A stretch of 64,000 bases of DNA from Spirosoma sp. KCTC 42546 (GTDB taxonomy: Bacteria; Bacteroidota; Bacteroidia; Cytophagales; Spirosomataceae), in contig NZ_CP041360.1 of NCBI RefSeq assembly GCF_006965485.1, positions 5,870,501 through 5,934,500 of the forward strand, in the 5' to 3' direction. The notes under the pieces were generated by a model, which did not search any database, was not told the DNA's origin, and saw nothing but the letters and a program-made list of their open reading frames with translations. Position 1 is the stretch's first letter. Every line of letters starts with the position of its first letter. The translations under genes and the position numbers were made by a program. This document shows positions 17,388 to 25,550 of this stretch, in pieces.

Positions 17388-19394
17388 ATGCTACTCAAAG
17401 ATACAACAGTTCTGGAAAATCAGGAGCAAATTTTTGAATTGTTTCCATGCATCAAAGCTCCTCAGTCAGAGGGAGGTGTAATGCTAAGTCAGCTTCTACA
17501 GCGTATAGATAAGGGCGAGTACAAGGAGAAACACATTGCTTATAGGCTAACGCCTGATGACCAAAAGCTAGCTTACAGAAATAATTCTCTACCCTGCTTT
17601 AGGGTGGGCGGGCTTAACAGCCCTCAAGCAAAGATATCATTGACCCTTCAACATTATAATAAAGTAATAGCGTTCAAGTTGACAGGTATCATTGGAGAGC
17701 CTCTGGAAAGTTTGCATCATGACAAGCACACGTTTGCACTGATTCATACCCTCTCTATAAATGAGTTTGTATTATTGGTTCTAACGGGTATAAACGATCC
17801 TAGCGATCAGGCTCAAAGAGATCAATATGCAATGAAACTCACCTTATATCTACAAGAATACCACGGTTTATTGCCCGAAGCGATTAAACCGTTAAGTCCA
17901 TCATCCTTTTGCTGGCCAGGCGAGAAGCAACACTTTATGAACCCTGCAGCACAGCCCTGGTTTATAGATGGCACTCCGGTGCAGACTGATAAAGCATTTA
18001 GCCAGACGGCTACACTCCGAGATAAAATCGATCGATTGCTGATTCAACAGGTGGAGACTGAAATGGAACACCTGAGTGAACAGAAACTGGAATTCGTCCC
18101 GACTATTCAAGGACAACAAGTCGGTCCCTTTCCCATTGAAGCATTTCCGGATCTCTTTCAACCAATTATCCAGCAGACTAGCTTACATATGAATTTTAGA
18201 CCTGACTGGATAGGATCAGCTATTCTGTATGCAGCGAGTGTGGCTGTTGGTAACTGCTACGCGACTCGTTATAAGGATTACTCCCAAAAAGCGCTGCTGT
18301 ATTTGGCTATTGTTGGCATGCCTGGAACAAATAAAAGTGGTCCCCTCGAGTATGCAATTAAGCCGTTACGGCATGTCGATAAAATTGCTTATCGTAAATA
18401 TATCCAGCAGAAAGCCGAAAAATTAGCGGCTAATCTACCTTCTCCTATTTACCAGACGACTTTAGTTTCCGACGTAACACAGGAGTTTTTAGTACAAACA
18501 ATGGAGAATAACCCTATAGGGCTGGGTCTGTTAATGGATGAGCTAGCCGGTTGGTTTAAAAACTTTACGCGCTATAATAAAGGGAGTGAAGAACAATTTT
18601 GGCTATCCGTTTGGTCTTTTTCACCTGTTAAATCTGGGCGAAAAGCGTCAGGAGTTCAGCATATAGATAACCCTTATTTATCGGTGGCCGGAACTATTCA
18701 GCCTGGCGTATTAAGCGAATTAGCCAAAGATGGACGTAGTCAGAATGGATTTATTGACCGAATCTTATTTGCCTACCCTGATGATCAGCAGAAAAACAAA
18801 GACTCGGATACGGAGCTGGATCCTTCTATTACCAAAGAGTATTATAGATTGATTGATAAGCTTTTAACGCTCCGACAGGGCGCTGTCATTGATGAATATG
18901 GATCAGTCGAAACCAATTGGATACCTTTTGCCCCTGATGCTTTTGATCGAATGCGCCAATGGCGTGACGATAACACGGACCGATCCAACCAGACTCCAAC
19001 TCAAGCCCTTAAAGGAATCTACGCTAAATTCGATGCGTATTGTATTCGATTTGCTTTGCTGATCGAATTAATGAAATGGGCCTGTGATCAATCTGATCTG
19101 ACCCGAATCCGTCTTGACAGCGTTGAACGCGCTATTGTATTGGCTGATTACTTTCGGCAAAACGCGGAGAAAGTTTATAATGAGCTTCGCCAACAGTCTC
19201 CTATTGGTCCATTATCTCCTGATCGACAACGCTTATTCAACGCCCTTTCCAATCAGATTACAACGGCGGAGGCCATCGATATCGGGAAGGATCTTACTCC
19301 ACCTGTCTCCGAGTCGACTGTGAAACGGCTTCTTTCCGAGGACAAATTTTTTAAACAAGTCAAACATGGCGTCTATTCTAAATTGGCTTTCTGA
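17388..19394 (+). CDS. BT4734-like / DUF3987 primase-helicase-type protein
   Basis: 668 residues. The first part (about 1-200) resembles the BT4734/VirE N-terminal module that accompanies primase-like proteins in Bacteroidota mobile elements. The second part (about 235-600) is DUF3987, with FPDLFQPIIQ, the segment LYLAIVGMPGTNKSG and a VAGTIQPGVL block. The loop GMPGTNKS near residue 310 is a degenerate Walker A. A winged-helix-like tail follows (about 610-665). Known family members sit in plasmids and integrative elements and are assigned to replication; the biochemistry is not settled. Its TGA stop is the first three bases of the first iteron at 19392. Confidence 0.85.
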   Translation: MLLKDTTVLENQEQIFELFPCIKAPQSEGGVMLSQLLQRIDKGEYKEKHIAYRLTPDDQKLAYRNNSLPCFRVGGLNSPQAKISLTLQHYNKVIAFKLTGIIGEPLESLHHDKHTFALIHTLSINEFVLLVLTGINDPSDQAQRDQYAMKLTLYLQEYHGLLPEAIKPLSPSSFCWPGEKQHFMNPAAQPWFIDGTPVQTDKAFSQTATLRDKIDRLLIQQVETEMEHLSEQKLEFVPTIQGQQVGPFPIEAFPDLFQPIIQQTSLHMNFRPDWIGSAILYAASVAVGNCYATRYKDYSQKALLYLAIVGMPGTNKSGPLEYAIKPLRHVDKIAYRKYIQQKAEKLAANLPSPIYQTTLVSDVTQEFLVQTMENNPIGLGLLMDELAGWFKNFTRYNKGSEEQFWLSVWSFSPVKSGRKASGVQHIDNPYLSVAGTIQPGVLSELAKDGRSQNGFIDRILFAYPDDQQKNKDSDTELDPSITKEYYRLIDKLLTLRQGAVIDEYGSVETNWIPFAPDAFDRMRQWRDDNTDRSNQTPTQALKGIYAKFDAYCIRFALLIELMKWACDQSDLTRIRLDSVERAIVLADYFRQNAEKVYNELRQQSPIGPLSPDRQRLFNALSNQITTAEAIDIGKDLTPPVSESTVKRLLSEDKFFKQVKHGVYSKLAF

Positions 19395-19591
19395 CACATT
19401 GACATTTTGACATTTTAGATGTGCCCTGTTTACTGTTCTCTCCTTAAGTAGAACCTGAAGGTGTAGAGGATGATCATTCGTATAAGTCAAAATACATTCA
19501 AATAGGATTGATATTCTGACACCTTGACATTTTGGGAAGGCTCAACAGTGAAAGAAGCCAATTTGTAAAGTATCAAAATATCAAAAGTTCA
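19392..19591. repeat. Iteron clusters upstream of the Toprim gene (three clusters)
   Basis: Strictly 8-bp-phased units. Cluster a, plus orientation: TGACACAT, TGACATTT, TGACATTT (19392-19415). Cluster b, plus orientation: TGACACCT, TGACATTT (19517-19532). Cluster c, minus orientation: TGAACTTT, TGATATTT, TGATACTT (read from 19591 down to 19568). They fill the spacer between the DUF3987 gene and the Toprim gene; cluster c ends 15 bp before the Toprim start. Confidence 0.85.
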
Positions 19592-19605
19592 TAGGTATAA
19601 TTTTT

Positions 19606-20769
19606 ATGAGCGATTTATCAGATCAACTAGAAATTGAATTTGGTGCCGAAATTTTATCTGAGTTAACAGGGTGCCGCCTTACGCGGAACCAACAGAATGT
19701 ACGGTTATTCGATCAAACCAGGCACACGGCCGAGTGCTATTACAGAGCTGATGAAAAAGGGAAACCTTACATTCAGGATCATGCCATAAATAAGCGCTAC
19801 TATCCTGTTACAGCTTACTGCCAGTTTCATGAGATTGAATTCCTAACAGCCATAGATGAATTGTCTCGGAAATACGGCCTGGCTAGTTCATATTCTACAA
19901 AAAAAGACCTGAAGCTACCCATTCGATCTAGGCCAAATCAACAACGTCTAGTTACTGAAATACCGATTGATTATCTATCCATGGAGATATATCGGCGCAG
20001 TCAAAGTCATTTTGAGCGAAATGGATTCTATCAGTACTTAAGCCGCTTTTTTAATAAGCCAACTGCCGATTTACTCTTTGCTGAGTACCAGTTAGGAACT
20101 TCCCGTCGGTGGACATTTGAAAATACCCTTGCAACCTGTCTGCCTCAAATCGATCACATTGGGAACCTACGGCAAGTGAAAGTAATCCCTTTTCACCCCA
20201 TGACAGGTCACCGGGCCCAAGATCATCAGAATGCTCGTCGATTAAACACGAATACAGGTCAATACGAGACAGATATGAATGGGAAGGTCTGGTTCGCTGG
20301 TAAGACCCTAGCGGGTAATTATACAATCAATTTGAAACAGTGTTTTTTTGGAGAGCATTTACTAGCTCTGTATCCTGACAAACCTGCTGCCTTGGTTGAG
20401 GGGGAATCTACGGCTATGGTATGCTCGATCTATTTACCTAACCGCATCTGGTTAGCAACGGGTGGGAGTAATGGGTGTAGGTGGTACGATCCAGAAGTAT
20501 TTGACGTGTTTAAAAAGCGCAAAGTCATATTATATCCCGATACGGGAAAGTATGAAGACTGGTGCAATCGAGCTTCTCTTTTGCAGCGGTTGGGCTATAA
20601 ATTAGAAGTTAGTTCGTTCGTTCAGAAAAAGACGCCAGCTGGAGTTACTAATGCTGATTTACGCGATTTATTCACCGGACCACGTTGGCTCCAGAAGGAA
20701 AACAACATTATCTTCGGAGAAAAACTAAAAGTCGATCCATGCGACATTTATCCACCTAGTTGGGATTAG
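19606..20769 (+). CDS. DUF6371-like Toprim protein (primase-type)
   Basis: 387 residues. N-terminal part (about 30-95) has a CHC2-like primase zinc-finger layout with few cysteines (ECYYRADEKGKPYIQDHAIN). The C-terminal half is a Toprim fold: the catalytic Glu lies in LVEGESTAMV near residue 264, and the acidic Asp pair is represented by YPDTGKYEDW near residue 311. This is the arrangement of the DUF6371 family that travels with DUF3987 in Bacteroidota elements, so the two are probably a split primase/helicase replication module. The gene is bracketed by iteron clusters. Confidence 0.75.
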   Translation: MSDLSDQLEIEFGAEILSELTGCRLTRNQQNVRLFDQTRHTAECYYRADEKGKPYIQDHAINKRYYPVTAYCQFHEIEFLTAIDELSRKYGLASSYSTKKDLKLPIRSRPNQQRLVTEIPIDYLSMEIYRRSQSHFERNGFYQYLSRFFNKPTADLLFAEYQLGTSRRWTFENTLATCLPQIDHIGNLRQVKVIPFHPMTGHRAQDHQNARRLNTNTGQYETDMNGKVWFAGKTLAGNYTINLKQCFFGEHLLALYPDKPAALVEGESTAMVCSIYLPNRIWLATGGSNGCRWYDPEVFDVFKKRKVILYPDTGKYEDWCNRASLLQRLGYKLEVSSFVQKKTPAGVTNADLRDLFTGPRWLQKENNIIFGEKLKVDPCDIYPPSWD

Positions 20770-21022
20770 TAGTCAGCATTGATTCCGCTGCTAAAAGTGA
20801 TTCATCTAGCCTAAAGCAGGCCATCAAATACCTTTACCATGTCCAATGCACGTATATACATAACCGTATGTGCATGGTTGCTAGAGCCTAAAGGAAAAAT
20901 TCAGCTATAATTCTTGGAATGAATAAGAAATCAGAACGGGAGGTAGATGCCAATGCGGTATTTATATCACCTCAACGGTTGCAGGCGTAGTCTTGTCGGT
21001 TCTACTTCTAAATTTTACTAAG

Positions 21023-21751
21023 TGAACTTTTGACACGTTGACATTTTCAAGATGACCTTAATTATAGGAACTCTTGACATTTTGACACTTTAGGCAATTC
21101 CTAGTATTTACCGATCCAGACGAAAATGTCAAAATATCAACGGTCAATTCACTCTAAATTAAAAATTCGTAAAACGGTCCCTGCCTGATATGAACACGCA
21201 AAACGGAATAAGATAAGCGATACGTACGACTATCGATTAAAAGCATTAGAGTATAGTTTGGGATTTTAAATTATCACCGGGCTACATCAATCTATTGCCA
21301 AGGCTCATCCAGTCATATTTTAGGGTGAACTTTTGACACGATGACACTTTTAAACATCCTTATCATCCTAAAATCAACATTATCTGAATGAACTCTTGAC
21401 ACGTTGACATTTTTGGATTCCTTAGTCAACCCCAGCCCCAATAGAACACTAATGACATTTTGATATTTTGACATTTTTGCCCAGTATCAATGCTCAATAG
21501 ATTTTTCCTAAAGTGTCAAAAGGTCAAAATATCAATAGATTAAATTTTATCCTCTCTTGAAAGCCAGATCTTAATACCCATTTGGAAGCATGAAGAAATA
21601 TTAGTAGACCCGAGCGATGAATAGGACTACTGCTTTAAAGAGGCCGGGGGTAACCATGCGTTTAGAAGTACCCCCCGCTCCAAATAGATTTCCGGCCGAA
21701 TGGGTCCCATATCATCGCGTTAATACGAGACATTTTGAGATTTTGACATTT
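21023..21751. repeat. Iteron clusters in the candidate origin (eight clusters)
   Basis: Plus orientation: 21023-21046 (TGAACTTT, TGACACGT, TGACATTT); 21067-21090 (GGAACTCT, TGACATTT, TGACACTT); 21326-21349 (TGAACTTT, TGACACGA, TGACACTT); 21389-21412 (TGAACTCT, TGACACGT, TGACATTT); 21453-21476 (TGACATTT, TGATATTT, TGACATTT); 21728-21751 (AGACATTT, TGAGATTT, TGACATTT). Minus orientation: 21124-21147 (TTGACCGT, TGATATTT, TGACATTT) and 21511-21534 (TGATATTT, TGACCTTT, TGACACTT). Three abutting 8-mers per cluster is the rule, and four plus-strand clusters begin with a GAAC-type lead unit. Confidence 0.9.
21612..21640. repeat. Direct repeat GAGCGATG-GGACTAC, copy 1
   Basis: GAGCGATGAATAGGACTACT followed by GCTTTAAAG; the second copy is at 22205-22232. 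Both copies are followed by a run of G or C (here GGCCGGGGGT). They flank the small winged-helix gene. Confidence 0.7.
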
Positions 21752-21776
21752 CACGCTTCTCAACTGGTAAACCGGC

Positions 21777-22109
21777 CTAGCTTATCTGTATTGATATGGG
21801 CTTAGCGACCCCTGGATTTAGCCAAAAGACCGATCGGGTTCGATAAGCCATCAGCTTAAAATGGACGAGCTCACGGATGCCTTTTCCAATATAGCTACTA
21901 TCCGTCATGAACTTTGACGCCATTTTGACTGGGGATAACTCCACCGAACCGTCGGCTTCCAAATGGGCTAGCGCGTAGAACAGCACACGTAACGAGATAG
22001 GTCGTAAGGTGACCATTATCAGATTGAGCTTATAGTCTTCAGGCTGAAAAAATGTTCCTTGCACCAGATCATCGTGCCGAGGATAGGGATTAACTTTTTG
22101 ATAACTCAT
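21777..22109 (-). CDS. Small winged-helix protein, possible RepL-like replication initiator
   Basis: 110 residues. The middle (about 35-80) reads as a helix-turn-helix: ISLRVLFYALAHLEADGSVE, then KMASKFMTDSSYIGKGIREL. A wing ends in the strand VFWLNPGVAKP, matching the xxYWLNPxxx ending of RepL-type plasmid initiators and related phage proteins. The call rests on this resemblance alone. It is encoded on the opposite strand to the primase module and lies directly next to the iteron array, the expected place for an initiator or array-binding protein. Confidence 0.5.
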   Translation of the reverse strand: MSYQKVNPYPRHDDLVQGTFFQPEDYKLNLIMVTLRPISLRVLFYALAHLEADGSVELSPVKMASKFMTDSSYIGKGIRELVHFKLMAYRTRSVFWLNPGVAKPISIQIS

Positions 22110-22204
22110 GGTCAGAAATTTAAATGAAGGGAATCGTTTACGAATAGGTAAAAGAAGATAAAACTAACCGCTGCTTGCCACATGCCTAAACGGATTCAGA
22201 CGCG

Positions 22205-22266
22205 AGCGATGTGTGGGACTACCGGTTAAAGCCCCCCCGGGGTCCGGCTCGTTTTTAAACCGGCCC
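22205..22266. repeat. Direct repeat GAGCGATG-GGACTAC, copy 2, with GC-rich tail
   Basis: GAGCGATGTGTGGGACTACC then GGTTAAAG (22205-22232) matches the copy at 21612. It is followed by an exceptionally GC-rich block (CCCCCCCGGGG, CCGGCTCG, CCGGCCCCCGCCC) where GGTCCGGC and AACCGGCC segments can form a stem. It may be a nick or mobilisation site, or a strong termination structure. Confidence 0.5.
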
Positions 22267-22403
22267 CCGCCCAACTAAGACCTATCCTGCCAAGGGGACC
22301 CAGTGATTTATTGGCCAATTAAAAGCTTAGGCTTAAAAATTCTGCTCACAACAGGCTCAATCATTCCAGAAGTCAGGACCTGGTTGTGGTTACTGGAGTG
22401 AAG

Positions 22404-23999
22404 CTAGTCGTCATCATCCAGACCAAGTGCGTACGGGTTCGCATACTCGTTGGTCACTTTCTGGCCGGCATCCTGATTGGAGAAGTACCGGTTCAAGGCT
22501 GCATTCTTATACAGCGCACCAACCGGAGCATACAGCGTGATTTCACGCGTATCCTTGTTGTAGGTTCCTGCCCCAATCCGCGTCGACGAATTGAACATAC
22601 CTTCCAGCAAGCCCGCTTGCTTGGCATCGCTGTTGGAATCCATGCGCAGGGTAACTTTCACAAATCCCATGGGTCCATTAGGACTCAGGGGCTGACCCGA
22701 CTGCCCGAACTCACGGGGGTTGGTGTAGATTTTATTGTCGATATGCACGATCTGGTGAGATGTCCCCGACAGATCAATCGCATTAAACCCATTTTGGGGA
22801 ACAATACCTTCCAGAATCTTACCACCCCGCCAGCCGGTTGGATTCTCTTTTGAAACCGGCACTTTCTCCGCTCCTACCAGACTTCCCAGCGCCCCCGCCG
22901 ATTCCTTGTCATAAACATCAAGTGCCTTAAAACCAACTTTACCCGTACTACCACCCCCAAAACTGCCCAGATCATAACCCGAATGCCGCAACACCTTATG
23001 ACCTTTCAACTCATCATCCTGCACGTACGCCACGCCAGGCTGATCTGTCGACTGGGGGATCATGTGACGCAGATACGCTCCCGGATCAGTACCGTCGGCT
23101 CCTGCATTTTGCAGGCCTGCCAACTTGGTTTGTTTGATCTGATTGCTTAACTGTAATCCCTGAGCCCGCAGGTTATCGAGTGCCCCTTTCCGGTTATGGT
23201 CGGCAACTTTCATCTGATGATCCTGCTGCTTTAGTTTGAAGTCAACAAGCTCATCGAGTGGTTTAGTCTTGTAATAGATCTGCGCACCCCGATATTTTCG
23301 ATGGTATTTATCCTCTGCCACTTCGCGGGGATTAGCGGCTAATAGATATTCCTGGATAGCCTTATCATCGACTGCTGTTTGCTCGTAGGGAAGTTTGTTA
23401 GGAGCGTACTGTTCGCTAAAATGCTTGAGTAAATTATCATCGTCTTTATAGCTCCCTTGAAAATCAAACTTGGGTAGCTTTCCGGCATAGTAGTCAGCTA
23501 TGCGTTTATCCGCCGATATATACTGCTTGGTACCATTGACATCCCGAACCTCACCAATCAGGTTTTCGCCTTTCCGCATAGCTTCCTTAGCCAGCGTGAT
23601 CTGCTCCAGATTGTGGAGTCCTGTTTGATACTCATTACTTTGCTCCAGCGCTCCCAGTGTGTGATCCATCCAGGCTGCTCCCTCAACTGCCATGAATTTT
23701 TTTAAACTTCCTTGATACGAGTTCTCCAGCCGATCAGCAATGGATTTCTCTTGTCCCAGTAGCCATTTGGACACCCGCACTTTATCCGGCCGCTCTAGCG
23801 GTAAAGTGCGAATCTTTTGTTGAAAATTGGCGATCTGAGCCGCGGCTTGCTGTTCCTGCAATAACTCCTGCTCGGACTGTTGGGTAAGATAAGTTTGCTG
23901 CTGTAACTGGTTGTCTTTGGCAGCCATCACTTGCCCCCAGTTCGTAGTGGGAGCCATTAGCCCGGCGATCAGGGCATCTGAACCAATTGGACGGGTCAT
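22404..23999 (-). CDS. Large hypothetical protein, possibly virion-associated
   Basis: 531 residues, no family recognised with certainty. The N terminus (about 25-75) is a Gln-rich coiled coil (QLQQQTYLTQQSEQELLQEQ), the middle (about 75-310) is helical and charged, and a Gly-rich stretch (SFGGGSTGKVG) leads to a C-terminal part with many short beta strands and an acidic end (LGLDDDD). There is no signal peptide and no catalytic motif. The layout resembles structural or internal virion proteins of Bacteroidota phages, but no capsid, portal or terminase gene is present. The gene is monocistronic and more GC-rich than its neighbours. Confidence 0.55.
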   Translation of the reverse strand: MTRPIGSDALIAGLMAPTTNWGQVMAAKDNQLQQQTYLTQQSEQELLQEQQAAAQIANFQQKIRTLPLERPDKVRVSKWLLGQEKSIADRLENSYQGSLKKFMAVEGAAWMDHTLGALEQSNEYQTGLHNLEQITLAKEAMRKGENLIGEVRDVNGTKQYISADKRIADYYAGKLPKFDFQGSYKDDDNLLKHFSEQYAPNKLPYEQTAVDDKAIQEYLLAANPREVAEDKYHRKYRGAQIYYKTKPLDELVDFKLKQQDHQMKVADHNRKGALDNLRAQGLQLSNQIKQTKLAGLQNAGADGTDPGAYLRHMIPQSTDQPGVAYVQDDELKGHKVLRHSGYDLGSFGGGSTGKVGFKALDVYDKESAGALGSLVGAEKVPVSKENPTGWRGGKILEGIVPQNGFNAIDLSGTSHQIVHIDNKIYTNPREFGQSGQPLSPNGPMGFVKVTLRMDSNSDAKQAGLLEGMFNSSTRIGAGTYNKDTREITLYAPVGALYKNAALNRYFSNQDAGQKVTNEYANPYALGLDDDD

Positions 24000-24155
24000 A
24001 TATGAACGATGTTATATGTTCATATAAATATAGTAAATGTTTTTGAATTTGAACGATAGTGTATATACGCATATTGGCCTATTAGGAATTATGCCAGTTG
24101 CTAATAGGCTTGAAAGGCCAGAATTAACAATACTGATTAGCCCCCGCAGTTAGTT

Positions 24156-24554
24156 TTATTGACAAGAATCAGGGCTAATTATCATTTTTGAGCGACGTTT
24201 TCTCCTAGGATAGCTCGATTGTTTAGGTAATTTCACTCCAACTATATTATACTCGTCAACAAAGATCATTAAACTGCTAGCCGAAAAAAGTACCCGACTG
24301 GTGAACCGGGTTCCTGTTAGCTTACCTGAGGCTTCATAGCGTTCTACCTGCTTGGTTGAACAATGCAGCATATTGGCCACTTGCTCTTTATTGTAAAAAA
24401 TAAGACCTGCTTTCAGCGCTATATTTTCACGGTTGATCGTTTCGGCTAATTCAAGTATTCGCCTTTCACGTGTGATTGCATCTTGTCGATCCGTCATCAT
24501 CGCTTGAAATTGTTCTTCAGTTAAGACTCTAAGTTCCATGGCCGGTGTTTTCAT
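24156..24554 (-). CDS. HTH (excisionase/MerR-like) DNA-binding protein
   Basis: 132 residues. A helical N-terminal half (about 15-50, MTDRQDAITRERRILELAET) is followed by an HTH_17-like motif at about 53-95 (FYNKEQVANMLHCSTKQVER, then SGKLTGTRF). The C-terminal end is basic (YPRRKRRSK). It is divergent from the XRE regulator gene, with an 89-bp shared control region carrying the CTTGTGCTATAT motif. It could be a regulator or recombination directionality factor for integrase 2. Confidence 0.7.
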   Translation of the reverse strand: MKTPAMELRVLTEEQFQAMMTDRQDAITRERRILELAETINRENIALKAGLIFYNKEQVANMLHCSTKQVERYEASGKLTGTRFTSRVLFSASSLMIFVDEYNIVGVKLPKQSSYPRRKRRSKMIISPDSCQ

Positions 24555-24572
24555 TTTATAAAAGTTGTTTGT

Positions 24573-24584
24573 CTTGTGCTATAT
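24573..24584. promoter_or_regulatory. Operator-like motif CTTGTGCTATAT, site 1
   Basis: Lies in the divergent spacer between the HTH gene (minus) and the XRE gene (plus). The exact reverse complement occurs at 24899-24910 just after the XRE gene. A 12-bp match on both sides of an XRE regulator suggests its own binding sites. Confidence 0.45.
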
Positions 24585-24643
24585 TGATCCTTGTTCAACT
24601 ATGTTAAAAACTTTAAAATTACAGTGTAACTATTTATATACAC

Positions 24644-24868
24644 ATGAGTGCAAAAAGCATGAATACGCCTAAAGAATTAGGAAAAATGATTCGAATCCTG
24701 CGCAAGAAGCAAGGAATTACTCAAGAGGAACTAGCGAAGCGATTAGGCCTTGCCAGGGCAACTATTGGCTATTACGAAGTAGGTAGAAATAACTTTACTG
24801 TTGAGACACTCGAACGGGTTATCGACGCACTTGGCCACAAACTCAACATACAAATTGAAGTAAAATAG
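24644..24868 (+). CDS. XRE-family transcriptional regulator
   Basis: 74-residue Cro/CI-type protein, essentially only the HTH domain: MIRILRKKQGITQEELAKRL, then ARATIGYYEVGRNNFTVETL. An alternative ATG at 24659 (MNTPKELG) would give 69 residues. The length is typical of HigA/HipB-like or phage repressor minimal regulators. No toxin partner is recognisable next door, so a genetic-switch role in the element is more likely than toxin-antitoxin. Confidence 0.9.
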   Translation: MSAKSMNTPKELGKMIRILRKKQGITQEELAKRLGLARATIGYYEVGRNNFTVETLERVIDALGHKLNIQIEVK

Positions 24869-24890
24869 TAGGTAAAAAAACACAATAATT

Positions 24891-24910
24891 TGCGCTATAT
24901 ATAGCACAAG
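24891..24910. promoter_or_regulatory. Operator-like palindrome with ATATAGCACAAG, site 2
   Basis: TGCGCTATATATAGCACA at 24891-24908 is a near-perfect palindrome (GCGCTATA / TATAGCAC), and its right half extends to ATATAGCACAAG, the reverse complement of the site at 24573. It lies between the XRE gene and the next plus-strand gene (25013), so it could control that gene. Confidence 0.45.
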
Positions 24911-24946
24911 GCGTTATATTTACTACTAGTTTTTAATTCAAAGAAA

Positions 24947-24984
24947 ACCCCGTCGCTTAAGTTTCTGAGGCCTCGGCGCGGGGT
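24947..24984 (+). terminator. GC hairpin upstream of small hypothetical gene
   Basis: ACCCCG (24947-24952) pairs with CGGGGT (24979-24984), with extra GC pairing just inside. No T run follows, so it may be a 5-prime leader structure of the gene at 25013 rather than a true terminator. Confidence 0.35.
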
Positions 24985-25012
24985 AAGTGTCAACATTTAA
25001 ACCTTCATTCAA

Positions 25013-25381
25013 ATGAACACGGAGCAAAATTACTCCCCACGGAATCCCCATGCAAACACGACTGAGCAAACGGTCAACTCAGATCAAAATGCAACAAGTG
25101 CTGGTAGCCAGTCAGAATCCATTAATGCAGATTGGTTTGTAGAAACCGATTCAATGTATCGAACCGTATCCGCTCAGGCCAGCACTACCATCATCCAAGA
25201 AGTAGCGGGATTATTCGAAAAATTCAGCTCAAAGCAAATTACGGCTACTCTCCAGGAGGTGATTGTATTCTATCAAGAAAACCGTGAATTAGAGCCGGAT
25301 GAATTCAGCGCACTAGTAGCGCTACTGCAGACTATCCCTCAACTTGAGTTGCCTCTTCTGCTCGGTCGAAAGCAAAACTGA
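25013..25381 (+). CDS. Small hypothetical protein
   Basis: 122 residues. The first 45 residues are disordered and rich in Asn, Thr, Ser and Gln; the rest is helical (IIQEVAGLFEKFSSKQITAT). No signal peptide, no recognised family. It lies between the XRE regulator and the palindrome that precedes integrase 2. Similar short proteins occur as accessory genes in Bacteroidota mobile elements, but no role can be given. Confidence 0.6.
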   Translation: MNTEQNYSPRNPHANTTEQTVNSDQNATSAGSQSESINADWFVETDSMYRTVSAQASTTIIQEVAGLFEKFSSKQITATLQEVIVFYQENRELEPDEFSALVALLQTIPQLELPLLLGRKQN

Positions 25382-25412
25382 ATATCTTATTAGGAAGTGG
25401 TTCTGATTTCGT

Positions 25413-25469
25413 AAAAGGTGAGTTTACATTCGTAGCGGTTTCTGGCCATCGAATGTAAACTCACCTTTT
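25413..25469. repeat. Perfect 20-bp-arm inverted repeat before integrase 2
   Basis: AAAAGGTGAGTTTACATTCG (25413-25432) and its exact complement (25450-25469) surround a 17-nt loop. It lies 82 bp before the integrase 2 start. It ends in TTTT on both strands, so it would work as a bidirectional terminator, but it is also placed like a recombinase-binding site. Confidence 0.85.
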
Positions 25470-25550
25470 CTTGATTCATTAGGTGGCTGTCTATTCTGTT
25501 TTGATAAATAGGGGTCTAAATTTTGTTCGTAAAAAACGGTAGCAAATCTG

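Larger units (their letters stand above)
20770..21776. other. Gene-free 1-kb region, candidate replication origin
   Basis: No convincing reading frame. It holds eight iteron clusters from 21023 to 21751, AT-rich stretches (for example around 21161-21178), and a direct-repeat copy at 21612-21640. A DnaA-box-like TTATCCACC lies just upstream at about 20748. It is flanked by a Toprim gene and a winged-helix gene. Together this looks like an origin or centromere of a plasmid-like element; this is inference. Confidence 0.5.

Noticed and set aside
19392..21751. CRISPR-like array
   Set aside because: The repeats are 8-bp units in abutting triplets, with no constant spacers and no cas genes.
24644..25381. 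Toxin-antitoxin pair (XRE regulator plus following gene)
   Set aside because: The following 122-residue protein has no toxin features, lies 144 bp away and has a disordered start.
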